From Nissolia schottii (lineage: Eukaryota; Streptophyta; Magnoliopsida; Fabales; Fabaceae): a stretch of 64,000 bases of DNA. Location of the stretch: assembly GCA_003254905.1 (NCBI GenBank), contig QANU01076234.1, positions 62,001-126,000 on the forward strand. Reading direction: 5' to 3'. Shown piece after piece: positions 23,256-34,450 of the stretch (within the stretch, counting starts at the first letter, position 1; each line of letters starts with the position of its first letter). The translations under genes were made by a program, and so were the position numbers. The notes beneath the pieces are model-generated. The model searched no databases, had not been told where the DNA came from, and saw only the letters and a program-made list of their open reading frames with translations.

Positions 23256-23889
23256 AATACTCCATGTCCTCCTCCCCTGAGTAAAACTCCACCTTTTTGC
23301 AACGCTTCCTATAAATCTAAATCATAAATACACCAATTCTAGCACAGAAACAAATAGAGGAAAAAAAAGGAATTAGCAAAACCGAAGGCTGCATTGCTCG
23401 AACTTCTCCTCCTTCGAAACCCTTACGCAATGTGCTCCTCTTTACTTCAACCCTAGTATAGCAGCAGCAGAAGAAGCAGCGTCCTCAACCACCACAATCT
23501 CCTTCTCATGCTCAATCTCCTTTTCTTCCAAAACCATCCTCTTCGATCCGCTCTCTAGAATTAGGCTCTTGTCCTTGAGAGCATACGGCAGTGTCACCAC
23601 ATTTGTAATCGCATCGGAAGAAGAAGGCACATCCTGCACCGACGAAAGCCGCCGCTCTAGCACTTGAACCTAGAGCCTGAGATTGACTATCTCCCAGAGC
23701 AGTGACTCCCACTCTGGGAACCACCGTTGCTCCTCGCAGAAGGAACGACGTCTATTTGGGGGAGGCGGAGGGCGTGCAACAATTTGGGTGAGATGGAGGG
23801 CTGGCGGTGATTTGAGGGAGGCAGAGGCCAACATCGATTTGGGGGAGTGAAGAGAATAAAGAGAGAGTGAAAAGAGTGATTGGATTCAA
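23256..23889. other. GC-richer stretch between RNase H relic and CACTA end
   Basis: Open frames of about 70 residues occur on the minus strand (one reads LPYALKDKSLILESGSKR). They have no recognisable domain. The base composition is richer in GC than the flanks, which suggests captured or formerly coding DNA, but I cannot name it. Confidence 0.3.
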
Positions 23890-24232
23890 GTAATTAAAAC
23901 ACATACAGATGGATATTTTTGTTTGTAATGAATAAGATAATTACACATAGATTTATCTGTCTATATACTAATTTTTTATTTTTTATACTTTGTAAGAATC
24001 ATTTAGACGAATAATTTTGTCTCTAAATCCGTCTATACATTTGTCTGCCAATAAATAAAAAAAGTTACTGACAAATTTTGAAACCGATTATCATATTCGT
24101 CTGTATTAATATAGTGACTGACATAAGATGTTATTTTTTCATTACAGACAAATTTTTTTCTGTAATTAAATAAAATTCATCTATATTAAATAGGTGGATT
24201 TATCTGTCTATATTTAACATTTTTTTATAGTG
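23890..24232 (-). mobile_element. CACTA (En/Spm) transposon terminus
   Basis: Read on the minus strand, the edge at 24232 begins CACTATAAAAAAATGTTAAA, which carries the CACTA signature. Inside it, motifs such as TTCGTCTGTA, ATTTATCTGTCTAT and ACAGACAAAT recur in both orientations over about 340 bp, as in the subterminal transposase-binding repeats of CACTA elements. The opposite terminus was not found in the window by eye. Confidence 0.65.
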
Positions 24233-27200
24233 ATTTTTCATGGAAAAGATTTTTTTCCAATAAATAAAAGCAATATTTTACCTTAAAGGAGCTGCAGTGA
24301 CAATATATACAATTGACCGGAAAGAAATTAGCCATATATATTAAAATTTTGAAAATATAATAAAGGTAAATATCTTCATGAATGGTGATAAATAATATTG
24401 ATAAAATACATACTTAATAATGTTAAAAATATATTTACTTTTAGAATATGGAAACATTATTATTTATTTTAATTATTTATATAATATTATATATTTTCTA
24501 TCTTTTCAAACTATTTATAATTTGTATTTTATAATTTAAGATTTTCAGTATATTAAATATGTATTAAAAACTTTTAACTATTTTAATTTGTAATATTTAA
24601 CAAAAAAATAATTTGTAATAATACTCCAAGAATATTAGTTTGAAAACATTTCTTATTGAAAAGTTATCATATATATTCTATTAATTTTTTTACGCATTAA
24701 ATAAAATAAAAGAGCAAACATACTTAAGCTTAGCTTGGTAAAATAAAAGTACAAGCCAATTTTTTGTGATTAATAATAAAAAGATGGTAAAACTTTTGCC
24801 CTCACTCTCTAAAATTTAAAAAGATTTAAATAATCTCAAATTTTAATAAAATTTCATTTTCATTATTCAATAATTAATAAAACATTAAAATAGAAATGAT
24901 TTTTTTGTTATTTATATCTATTATAATCAATTTTAAGAACAACGTAATAATATACTTATCAAATATCATTTTTCCAGCTTCTATTTATTAATAACAATTT
25001 TTGTATAATTTTATCAAATAATACTATTATAACTTTTTAAGAGCCACTTTTAAAAAGCCTAGACAACTCAACAATTTTAGTATCAAATCAAGTTTGTCTT
25101 AAAAATTTCAGGCACTAAATAATGAGTTTAATGTTGATGCATTAACAAAGTAAAAAAATTTATACAATTTTTTAATTAATTTATTTTTGTGTAATAATTA
25201 ATCAAGTGATTTAAAATTACTTTATATCCAAACTCATAAATCAAATCCTGATATTTAATTAATGTTTTTTTTTCCTTCTCATTTTGCTGTAGACGTTCAA
25301 TCATTACAACAAATTCAATACAGACCCGCTAGTTAATACAGATTATTTGTTCAAGAAGATTTGCATGACGATGTTGATTAACATTTCCCTCTTTAAAAAC
25401 TATTAACCGCGGGATAAAAGGAATGAGTTGATATAGGCGTCGGGCTTGCTGACACTTGACACTGCATTGGTGGACAGTGGACACCCTCAATCATCCAAGC
25501 CTATATCCCCTTCAACCCAACCTAACGGTAACAAGTCCCAATGGCAACCGACTCCTCTCTCTCTCTCTCCATTCTTCCTAGAAAAGTTCACGCTAAGATA
25601 TATATGATCTATTAATTTTAATTTATAATATTTATAGCGTATTTTAAAAAATAAAATATTGATAGGTGATATAATATTTTGGACCATATCAACGGATGCA
25701 AAGAGGTGAGTTATTCAAATTTATAGAGGGTGAGACTCAATTTATATTTTTTTATTATATGATAAAATTTTAATAAAATTAACATTTTTTTTATAAAATC
25801 TCATTTAATAATAAATAAGATGTAAATTAACGCAATATTTTATATCTTATAAATATAAATATATTAAGGAGACTTATTAAAAAAATACATCCAATAATTT
25901 TGTATTAAAAAATAAAACTGATATATTTTTAATGGCATTAATTACATCATTAACTTAAAATTTCTTATTTTATCTTTCTTAATTAATCTTCTTAGAATAT
26001 TTATAATAAATCCTATGCAACTAACATTTTCAGGACACAAATATTTCTCGTTTCCTACTCTCGAGCCCCACTCGTCTTTTTGAATTTAGGCTCTAATTAC
26101 AATAACCTTTCGATAACAATAGTATAATCTCGACGCTTTCTCTCTTCCCAAAGATAAATCCTCTTTACCTTTCCCATAATTGATTGGAAGATGGTGCTCC
26201 CCCCTCTCTTCTTTTCCTTTGTACCCCCCCTTAATCCCAATCAATCAAAGCTAAACCAGAGAGAAGAAACAAGGACAACCAAGCCAAAAACTAGGACAAA
26301 TTAATCCGGACGCGTAATATAGCGGGTCTTGTATTTAGTCACCACCTCCTTATCATTAGTGCACAACACATCCATCACACAAAAATCAAAATCAAGTTAA
26401 AAGAACAACACAAAATTCTTGTAAGCTTAATTATTCGCAGACAATGTAATTTTTTTACATTATCTAAATAATTTTATATAAATAATAGTAATTAACTTTT
26501 TCATCTATTATTCAAAAAGTAAATATTTGAAGCAATTTTATTAAATAATAGTATAAAGGCCATAAACCTTAAATCACAAGGAGTGAATATTGCCAGTCCA
26601 CTTTATTAATTTCACTCCCATTTTTTTTTTGAATTTTACGTACTTGTTTTATAATACTTTTTCTTTTCTTTTAACCAAAATTAATTAATTATCTTTAATC
26701 AAATTTTATAAAAATAAATTATTATTATTTTTGAGTTGATTAAAATAATTACATTATTTAAATAATATTAATAATTATTTTCTTTTTTCTTTTTTACATA
26801 GGTCAATAGTTGTTATTTGAAAATAATTAATATTTATATATAAAAAATTGAATTGGATAAATTAATTACGAAAAGGAATAAAGCCAAGGTATAACAATGA
26901 GATAAATGTTAAATATTTTAAAAATTGAAGTGATACTAGACATAATTAAGTGACAATAACCATTCTTTAAATTATAAATAAAATTTATACTTTAGTTACA
27001 TAGCAATTAGATTCAAATTGAAAATGGTAATGTGCTCATCTTTCAAATATTTATGGTGAAAGACCATTGTACCTCTTAAAAAAAGAAAAGAAAGTATGAC
27101 ACCTCTTTTTTTCTTTAACCATAATTTAAATTATTAAAATAATTATTTTTAAAAATTAAAATTTAAGAATAAGATTTAAGATAACATAAGATAAATAAAA

Positions 27201-27478
27201 AGCAAATAAATTTAAATAGAAAAATTATGATAATACTTAGATAAAAAAATAGATAAATTTGATTATTTTAACGTTCAATTTAAATAATTTAAAAAAATAG
27301 AATTACCGCACCTCTATTTTATCGAAAGGCTATATATCTTCCCCATTTTACAACTAAATCATGTTAGATTAGATTAGATGGACGGCATCCTCTCACAAGT
27401 TGAGATAGAACCTTCAATCAACAATCATGGTATATCGTTGTATTCCTTCCCATAATCTTATTATGGTGGTAACACCGT
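24233..27478. other. AT-rich intergenic DNA upstream of GALS
   Basis: Highly AT-rich with many short A/T runs. No gene or delimited element could be supported. The distal promoter of the galactan synthase gene lies at its right end. Confidence 0.5.
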
Positions 27479-27680
27479 GTTTATAAGCCACCCTGTCACT
27501 CAAAAGCTAAACCCACACAGCACTGCCTGCCCCCCAAATACAAGTGCTAGTGCCTCTTTCCACTCTCTTCCTCTGCATCTCCTTCTTCACCTTCTTCTCT
27601 CTTTCTTTCTGTCTCCTCCGCAAGAGAGAAAGAGAGAGAGAGTGAGAGAGCGAGCACGCGGCACACTCAGTTGAACCACA
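27479..27680 (+). promoter_or_regulatory. Core promoter and leader of GALS
   Basis: A TATA-like TTTATAAG sits at about 27479-27487, roughly 200 bp before the ATG. Another candidate, CTATATATC, is at 27330. Between it and the ATG the plus strand is pyrimidine-rich (CTCTTCCTCTG, TTCTTCACC) and then has a GAGA tract near 27620-27655, both usual in plant 5' UTRs. Confidence 0.45.
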
Positions 27681-30600
27681 ATGGCCAAAGAGATAAGGGA
27701 GAAGAAGCCGTTCCTTGGGTTTATTGGGAACTACGCAGCAGAGCTTAAGCTTCTCCTCACGACACTCCTCCTCTTGTGCACCGTCGCAACCTTCCTTCAG
27801 TTCATTCCTTCTCGCTTCACTATCTCCGCCTCCGATCTACGCTTCTGCATCTCCAGGATCCAATCCCCACCACAATCCTCGCCACCAGTACCCTCTACAA
27901 CATCCCACATCTCAGCACAGCCGCAGCAGCAGCAACAACAACAACAACAACAACAATCCCCTCCACCGGCGTCACCGCCTCCACCGCCGCCGCCCACGGC
28001 GGAGCAAGAAAAGCTCCTCCCAAACGGCGTATTGAAGCGCGTCTTCAACCCGTACGGCGCCGCCGCCTACAACTTCATCACCATGGGAGCCTACAGGGGA
28101 GGCGCCAACACCTTCGCCATCATCGGCCTCGCCTCCAAACCCCTCCACGTGTACTCCAAACCCACCTACGAATGCCACTGGGCCCCATCCACCCCTCCTT
28201 CCTCTTCCTCTATCAAACCAATCTCCACCGTCGGATACAAGATGCTCCCAGATTGGGGCTACGGCCGCGTCTACACCGTAGTCATCGTCAACTGCACCTT
28301 CTCCGAACCCATCAACGCCGACAACACCGGCGGAAGCCTCGTCCTCAACTCCTCCACCAACGGCGGCGGCGACTCCAACCTCAACGTGACCGACACAATA
28401 ACCGCCCTAACCGAGCCCCCAAACAGCGTCGATTTCTCGCTCTTCACCTCAGCCCCCAAATACGACTACTTCTACTGCGGCTCCTCCCTCTACGGCAACC
28501 TCAACCCGCAGCGCGTGCGCGAGTGGATCGCCTACCACGTCAAGTTCTTCGGCCCCAGGTCCCACTTCGTGATCCACGACGCCGGTGGGGTCCACGAGGG
28601 GGTGTGGGAGGTGCTGAGGCCGTGGGTCGAGCTCGGGTACGTGACGGTGCAGGATATCAGGGACCAGGAGAGGTTCGACGGTTACTACCACAACCAGTTC
28701 ATGGTGGTTAACGATTGCTTGCATCGTTATAAGTTCATGGCCAAGTGGATGTTCTTCTTTGACGTGGACGAGTATATTTATGTTCCTCCCAAGAGCACCA
28801 TAAAATCAGTTCTCGACTCGCTCTCCGAGTACTCGCAGTTCACTATTGAGCAGATGCCCATGAGCAGCAGGCTCTGCCTCTCTGCCGATTACGGCAAAAC
28901 TTACAGGTATGACATTCATGCCACATTGCTTTTCGTCTTAATTGCTGTGATTTCTGGCATCAGATTCTAGATCTTGCGGTTGTTGAAGCTATATCAAGCG
29001 TTGTTCTAATAATACTGTGTTTGGTTTCAAGTTTAATTAATTGGATTAATTTGTGCGGAGTTGAAGCAGGGGATTGGGTTCTGTATATCAATTTTTGGAA
29101 TTGGAATGATTGGGTGGGGTTGTTTTGTTTAATTGTGGAAAGTGGAATGACGATTTTATTCTGGGTTCTAGTTAGAAGAATAGAATGTGATGTCATTGCG
29201 TCTCGTTTCTTTTGTTTTGTTTTTGTGCTTGTTGTCATCGTGGATCTCGAGTGGTTGGAGATTTTCTTGTGTTTTCCTTGTGGAGGATGGAGTGGTAATT
29301 GATAGTGGTTTGGAATTATTAATTAGGCCCATGCCTTTGGTATGGATTCTGTTTTTCTCTCTTCCCGTATTAGGACAGGTGGTCGTGGTTTGTCTTCGAA
29401 CTTTGAAAACATTGAGCCTCGTTCTGGGAGAGTGATTTATTTCTCATATTTATGGGTTGGTCCATGCTATAATAAGTGTTAAAAATGGCAATTTGGTCTT
29501 GTTTGGTGTGTGTGTGTGTGTAGTATTTTAATGTGTTCACAGGTGTCATCTTTTGTTGAATAATTTGGCTGCAGCCTGCGGTTGCAATTTGCAATTTGTC
29601 AAAATATTGTTAATTCTGCTAATTGAAAAAAAAAAAAAAAGGATAGAAGATAATATTAGATTCCCTAATAGTGATGATTATATTTCCTGAACGGTCATTA
29701 GGGTTGATGTTGATTTTGATCCTTTAGATTAAGACACATGATGATGCCACCGGTCCACAAGTGTTCTTTGATTATGACGGGTTTGTTTCTCGTGTTCACT
29801 CAAAAACTTTTTTAATTATTCATATACTGTTACTACTATTTACAATGTAGATCTAGCTAGCTGTCCCCCCGCCCCGGCTCCCAAGTTAGTTGCTGGATTT
29901 TTGTTACCATTACCCGCTGGAATCGGAACGAAACATACTGGAGTTGTCGAATGTATTTCTGCTTTTATAGTTTTCTCTGATAATTACATCTCACACACAC
30001 GCTAGACACATGGCACTGAACCATGTTCCGTGGCATTTTCATTTGAAATAATGATATTTATGCACGCTTGTTTGATTTTTTTTTCTTTTCTTGAACACAA
30101 TACTAACCTATCACATTTGAACACATACAGAAAATGGATCCTATCATTATTTCACGAAGTATTTTTGGGCTTCACTTGATGGTATTTAGTTTCATATCTT
30201 AGCAAGTGTACATGTATCATGCGCAAGAAGATAAATTAGGCTTAAAACGCAGGATTTCCAAACACTTCTCATTCAGTGTATTCGTGGACACCTGGGATTT
30301 TGCATGTTAATAGTTGGAGAAATCCAATTTTGTGTGTGCAGGAAATGGGGTTTTGAGAAGCTGGTGTACAAAGACTCAAAGAAAGGGATAAGGAGGGACA
30401 GGAAATACGCAGTGCAACCTCGTAGCTTGTTTGCAACAGGGGTTCACATGTCACAGAACCTTGACGGAAAAACCACGCACAAAACCGAAGGGAAGATCAT
30501 GTACTACCACTACCATGGAACCATAGCAGAGAAGAGAGAGTCGTGCAAGATGCTTGTAAATTCAACAGAGCTTACATATGAGAAAACCCCTTATGTGTTA

Positions 30601-30696
30601 GACACCACCATGAGAGACATTGCGGGTGTCATCAAGAAATTTGAGCTCAAGATGATTGGATCTAGGCTACAACAGAAGAATACTACACGGCAATGA
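27681..30696 (+). CDS. GALS: Galactan beta-1,4-galactosyltransferase, GT92 family (two exons)
   Basis: Exons are 27681-28906 and 30342-30696, giving 526 residues. The intron (28907-30341) has GT and GTGCAG borders and splits an Arg codon. It is a Golgi type II membrane enzyme that extends beta-1,4-galactan side chains of pectic RG-I. Residues 22-42 are the membrane anchor. Gln82-Gln92 form a polyQ run followed by a Pro-rich stretch (93-105), which together look like a flexible stem. The GT92 (DUF23) catalytic part follows, with YDYFYCGSSLYGNLN, REWIAYHVKFFG, the metal-binding DVD at 361-363 in FFFDVDEYIYVPP, and exon 2 with KWGFEKLVYKD and HGTIAEKRESC. Length and two-exon layout fit the plant GALS1/2/3 group; I cannot tell which paralog. 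Exon 1 is GC-rich compared with its surroundings. Confidence 0.93.
27918..27956 (+). repeat. CAG/CAA repeat coding polyglutamine in GALS
   Basis: CAG CCG is followed by three CAG and eight CAA codons, then Ser-Pro-Pro. The mixture of CAG and CAA suggests a repeat that is now fairly stable, though its length may still vary between accessions. Confidence 0.85.
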
Positions 30697-31885
30697 CAGC
30701 CTCTTTTATTTATTTATTTATTTTTTTAATTAAAAAAACTATATAATAATTTAACTTGTTTGTAGAATAGGTATTCATTGAGCGGTTCTTTTTTTCTTTA
30801 ATTTATGTTTAATAGTTTTTTTTTTAATTTCGTATATTTACAGATGGGTATATGATCATGTTTTTTTTTTTTTTAATATTTCTTTTGTGTTCTCGATATG
30901 TTCCTTTTTTTTTTCTCCTTTTTATATTTTTGTAAAAAAAATGATGAATAAAGATGGTGGTTTAATAATGTTGTCGGTGTGGGGACAATGAGGGCATCCC
31001 CACCTCTGGTGACACCATATGGAGGCTGTGGCCAATGTGCTTCTGTTGCTTGGTGGGTGTGCATGCATCTTTTCTTATTACTATTATTCTATATAGGATC
31101 CTTATTCCTTAATTAATAAATTTCGACGAAAGCGTGCCTTTTTTTTTTATTTGGTATAGTATATAATAAAAAGTTAACAGTACTGGAGAGGAGTTTGTCT
31201 TCAGATCATGAAATTAGCAATTTCAATTAGGATTAATTATAATTAAATTATAAAATAACTAATCTTGATTCAACCTTACCATATTATGTAAATTTTTATT
31301 TTATTTTATTTTTTGAGTATATGATTAATGGAAATCAGATAAGGTGAATCAATTCTTTCAGTAAAGAAAGAGTGCCCTTTAACTGCTTGCCTATACCTTT
31401 CTATGTGAGAGAAGAAAATTATGTGCTGTTTGTTTAGGAACAGGTCATTGATGAAAGGGGCTACCTTTTTTTGGACAAGTCAAAAAGGACATGTGGGTGA
31501 CATGAGTGCTCTTCTGTTGTGTGTATTCGATTAGGACATATACATAAACCAAAAAGGAAAAACAAAAATCTAACGGGACATAATAGAATCATTGGTCACT
31601 AATAATTTAATTAATGATAACTTTACAAACAACTTGTTGACACAATAGTAGTAAACAAGTTATACTATTATTGTGCATGATTAGAATGACATTTGAATAT
31701 TTGGGAAATCAATTATTGAGAATATTTTTTAATTGGGACCATATCGAAAAGATTAATTACATAACATGCTTATAAAGATATTTTAAAGATAAAAATTATT
31801 ATGTATAATTATATGACTATTTATTAGATTCACGCATGAGATGCATGAATTATATGTATCCTCACAAGTCATGACATTTATTATA
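30697..31885. other. GALS 3' region and AT-rich intergenic DNA
   Basis: The first few hundred bases are T-rich, with many TTTTTT runs, and probably hold the GALS 3' UTR. No further gene is seen. Confidence 0.45.
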
Positions 31886-31992
31886 CTCCATCCATTTTAA
31901 GTATGATTCATCCATAATTTAATGTACTTGGTACAATTTGTGTCTAAATATATTGAATCATGGATGAACCTCACATTATAAAATGGAGGGAG
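31886..31992. mobile_element. Stowaway MITE (107 bp)
   Basis: The left end is CTCCATCCATTTTAAGTATG and the reverse complement of the right end is CTCCCTCCATTTTATAATG, the classic Stowaway terminus. TA dinucleotides flank both ends (31884-31885 and 31993-31994). The whole element can fold back on itself (GATTCATCCAT against ATGGATGAACC). It moved with a Tc1/mariner-type transposase encoded elsewhere. Confidence 0.88.
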
Positions 31993-32209
31993 TAATTAAC
32001 TATATTTATTAGCGAAATTCTTATATTAATTGATAAAACCACCACTTTTAATTAGGTGAATTTATTGTCTAGAATTAATAGTTTAAGTGACATCTAAGTC
32101 AAGTGGCCGTGTGTGTCACAACTCAAATTTGCTCGTGACCGCACGTTGAGACACTATCCCCACAAAAGCTCATGAACGTGGCTAAGCAACGCTAATCGTA
32201 TAAATTAAT

Positions 32210-32709
32210 GGCTTAAATAAGATTTTAGCCCTAATAAACTGCAAATTTTAATATTAGCCCATAATAAAATTTTCTTTTGGTTTTAGTCCCTAATAATTTT
32301 TTTGTGTGGTTTTGGTCCCCAACATTTAATTAGACCGTTAAATGATGACATCGCAAACAAAAGTCAAAGTCAATAAATGAGCACTATAATTTATTGTCAA
32401 GACATGTTAAACTCAACTAAAAACAGAGCTAATCAACAACGTGCATCGAACCACGAAGCGAACTCAATTTGCTTGTAGGTAGTCGGTTCACACTGATTTT
32501 AATCCAGTTAGACTTCATTTGACAATGAATTCGGGACCTATCTATTGACTTTAAATTTTGTTTGCGACATCATGAATTAATAGTCCAATTTAATGTTAGG
32601 GACCAAAATCAAACATTTTTTTTTATTAAAGACTAAAACCATAAGAAATTTTTCATAGGCTAAAACCAAAGTTTGTGATTTATTTGGGGTTAAAAAAATT
32701 ATTTAAGCC
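32210..32709. mobile_element. MULE-type MITE (500 bp) with perfect 9-bp target duplication
   Basis: The left end GGCTTAAATAAGATTTTAGC and the reverse complement of the right end, GGCTTAAATAATTTTTTTAA, open inverted repeats of roughly 130 bp. These include GGTTTTAGTCCCTAATAA against GGTTTTAGTCTTTAATAA and TTTGGTCCCCAACATTTAAT against TTTGGTCCCTAACATTAAAT. The 9-mer TAAATTAAT flanks both sides (32201-32209 and 32710-32718). The interior is non-coding. Confidence 0.9.
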
Positions 32710-32718
32710 TAAATTAAT

Positions 32719-34450
32719 AATATAGTTGCTGAATTATTGAAATGTAATGGTAAGTTAAGTTTGTATAGTTATATATACCCACTAAATGGGTTACAAATGA
32801 GTTTATAATAAAATAACTATTGAACTAAGTATAATCATAAACTATTGTAGGTCCGAGAATCCTGCCTAAGCTATCTGGAGCATAATTATTAAATAATTAC
32901 TAACGTGTAGACCCTTTATGTAAAGTGGAGTTCACCAACTGACACACAATCATCTTGTTACTGAAGAAGAGGCTTGCTATCTAGATCATCAACATTATTT
33001 GAAACAAGTAGAAAGAGGAGTGAGTTGCCAACTCAGCGAATGGGTACCACTGCACCGTTCACATAACACATATTGAAACATGAATAAGCACATGACAATA
33101 AATACTAAATAATTTATTGAAAGCAACAACTGAACAATAAATGAATAACTGGTAAAATTGGAAAATACTAAGTACACTAAGGATATTGATATCTATCATT
33201 GCTACTAATCTATCCATCTCCAACTAAGGGGTTGAGGAAAGACTAATTCTCAATCTTGGTGAAGGACGGACTGGTTCGTGCGATACATTCTTGGGTATGC
33301 TGAACTTGTGTAATTTACTAAATGTATGTGAGTACACCGAACTTCTGAGTAGGACTTATCAAATATGCTAAACTTGTGTCAAACAACAATCACAAACAAA
33401 TACAAGTAGTACAACCAATATCAAAAACGTAAGTCTCCTGCCTAGGGTATGAATGTTAATTGATTATTCTCTTTAAGCATACATTATGATCTATCTACAT
33501 TATATTTGTTACCTACTCGTACATCCTGTATGGATTATCTACGTTACTACCAATTATGAATAATTTAGTAATTGAGCTACTTAACATGCATCCCTAGACA
33601 TATAGTCTCTAAGAATATAATTCTCTACCCGATCCTATCTACCATCACTTGCATATAAACAATTCTAATTATTTATAACATAAAGCATGCATCACACGTA
33701 TGAATCTATTGAATGACAACACATGGCATAAACTGGTCAACGCACCGGGACCTCCACTCACCTAGAATGATTGACAATTGAATACTAGCTCCTGAAGATT
33801 CTAGTAGAGTCACGTTGACACCTAAAGCAGCCAACAACCCAACACAATAAGGAAAAATAATAAAAATAATGGAAATGAGGGAAACTAATGTTGCACGTCA
33901 GTGCATTGACAATGCCATTGCACCTTGCTAGCATCAGCACGCTAGAGCGTTGTTGTGCTCTTGCAGTGCCATGGCGCTAATGCACCACCTCAGCACTACT
34001 GCATCGACGACATAAGCCCTAGATATTACCGAAAGGAAACTTATCAGAAAGCGAAGAACCTGTGTCTCTCTTAACATGGTGTGCTCTTAGACTAAAAGAG
34101 AGTCCTCACTAGTTGGGAACCTCAATAAAATTGGAAAGAAATTATGCTGAGAAAATACCTTTCTAATGAGTGCTAAGAGTCATCAAGTTGTACTCTATAT
34201 ATAGGGGAGGTGGTGCTCCCCCAAACTGCTAAACTAGCAACTTAGGACTTCACCCATTGTGCCCTGCTAGCATTATGGCACCCCCTTTGCACCATGGCAC
34301 CCTGGCCTAGGTTTGTGAGGCCTAACCAAGGGCCTCTAGACACCCTTGGGCTAACAATGGCCCTTCCTAAGGACACTTAAAGGGACAAAAAGTCAAGTGT
34401 GTTTGACTCCTCCAAAGGAAGAGAAAAATTTAAAAAAAAGGACACATAAC
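32719..34450. repeat. Diverged LTR-retroelement-like block
   Basis: The part 33.9-34.4 kb has GCCATGGCGCTAATGC, GGCACCCC and a tail TCCTAAGGACACTTAAAGG, which parallels the block at 4.62-5.2 kb. A TATA-like CTCTATATATAGGGGAGG lies at about 34192-34210, as in LTR promoters. No protein fragment or LTR boundary could be fixed. Confidence 0.4.

Noticed and set aside
27776..28711. Long Arg/His/Pro-rich reading frame overlapping GALS exon 1
   Set aside because: It is a frame shadow of the GC-rich exon; GALS has the recognisable GT92 domain and proper splice sites.
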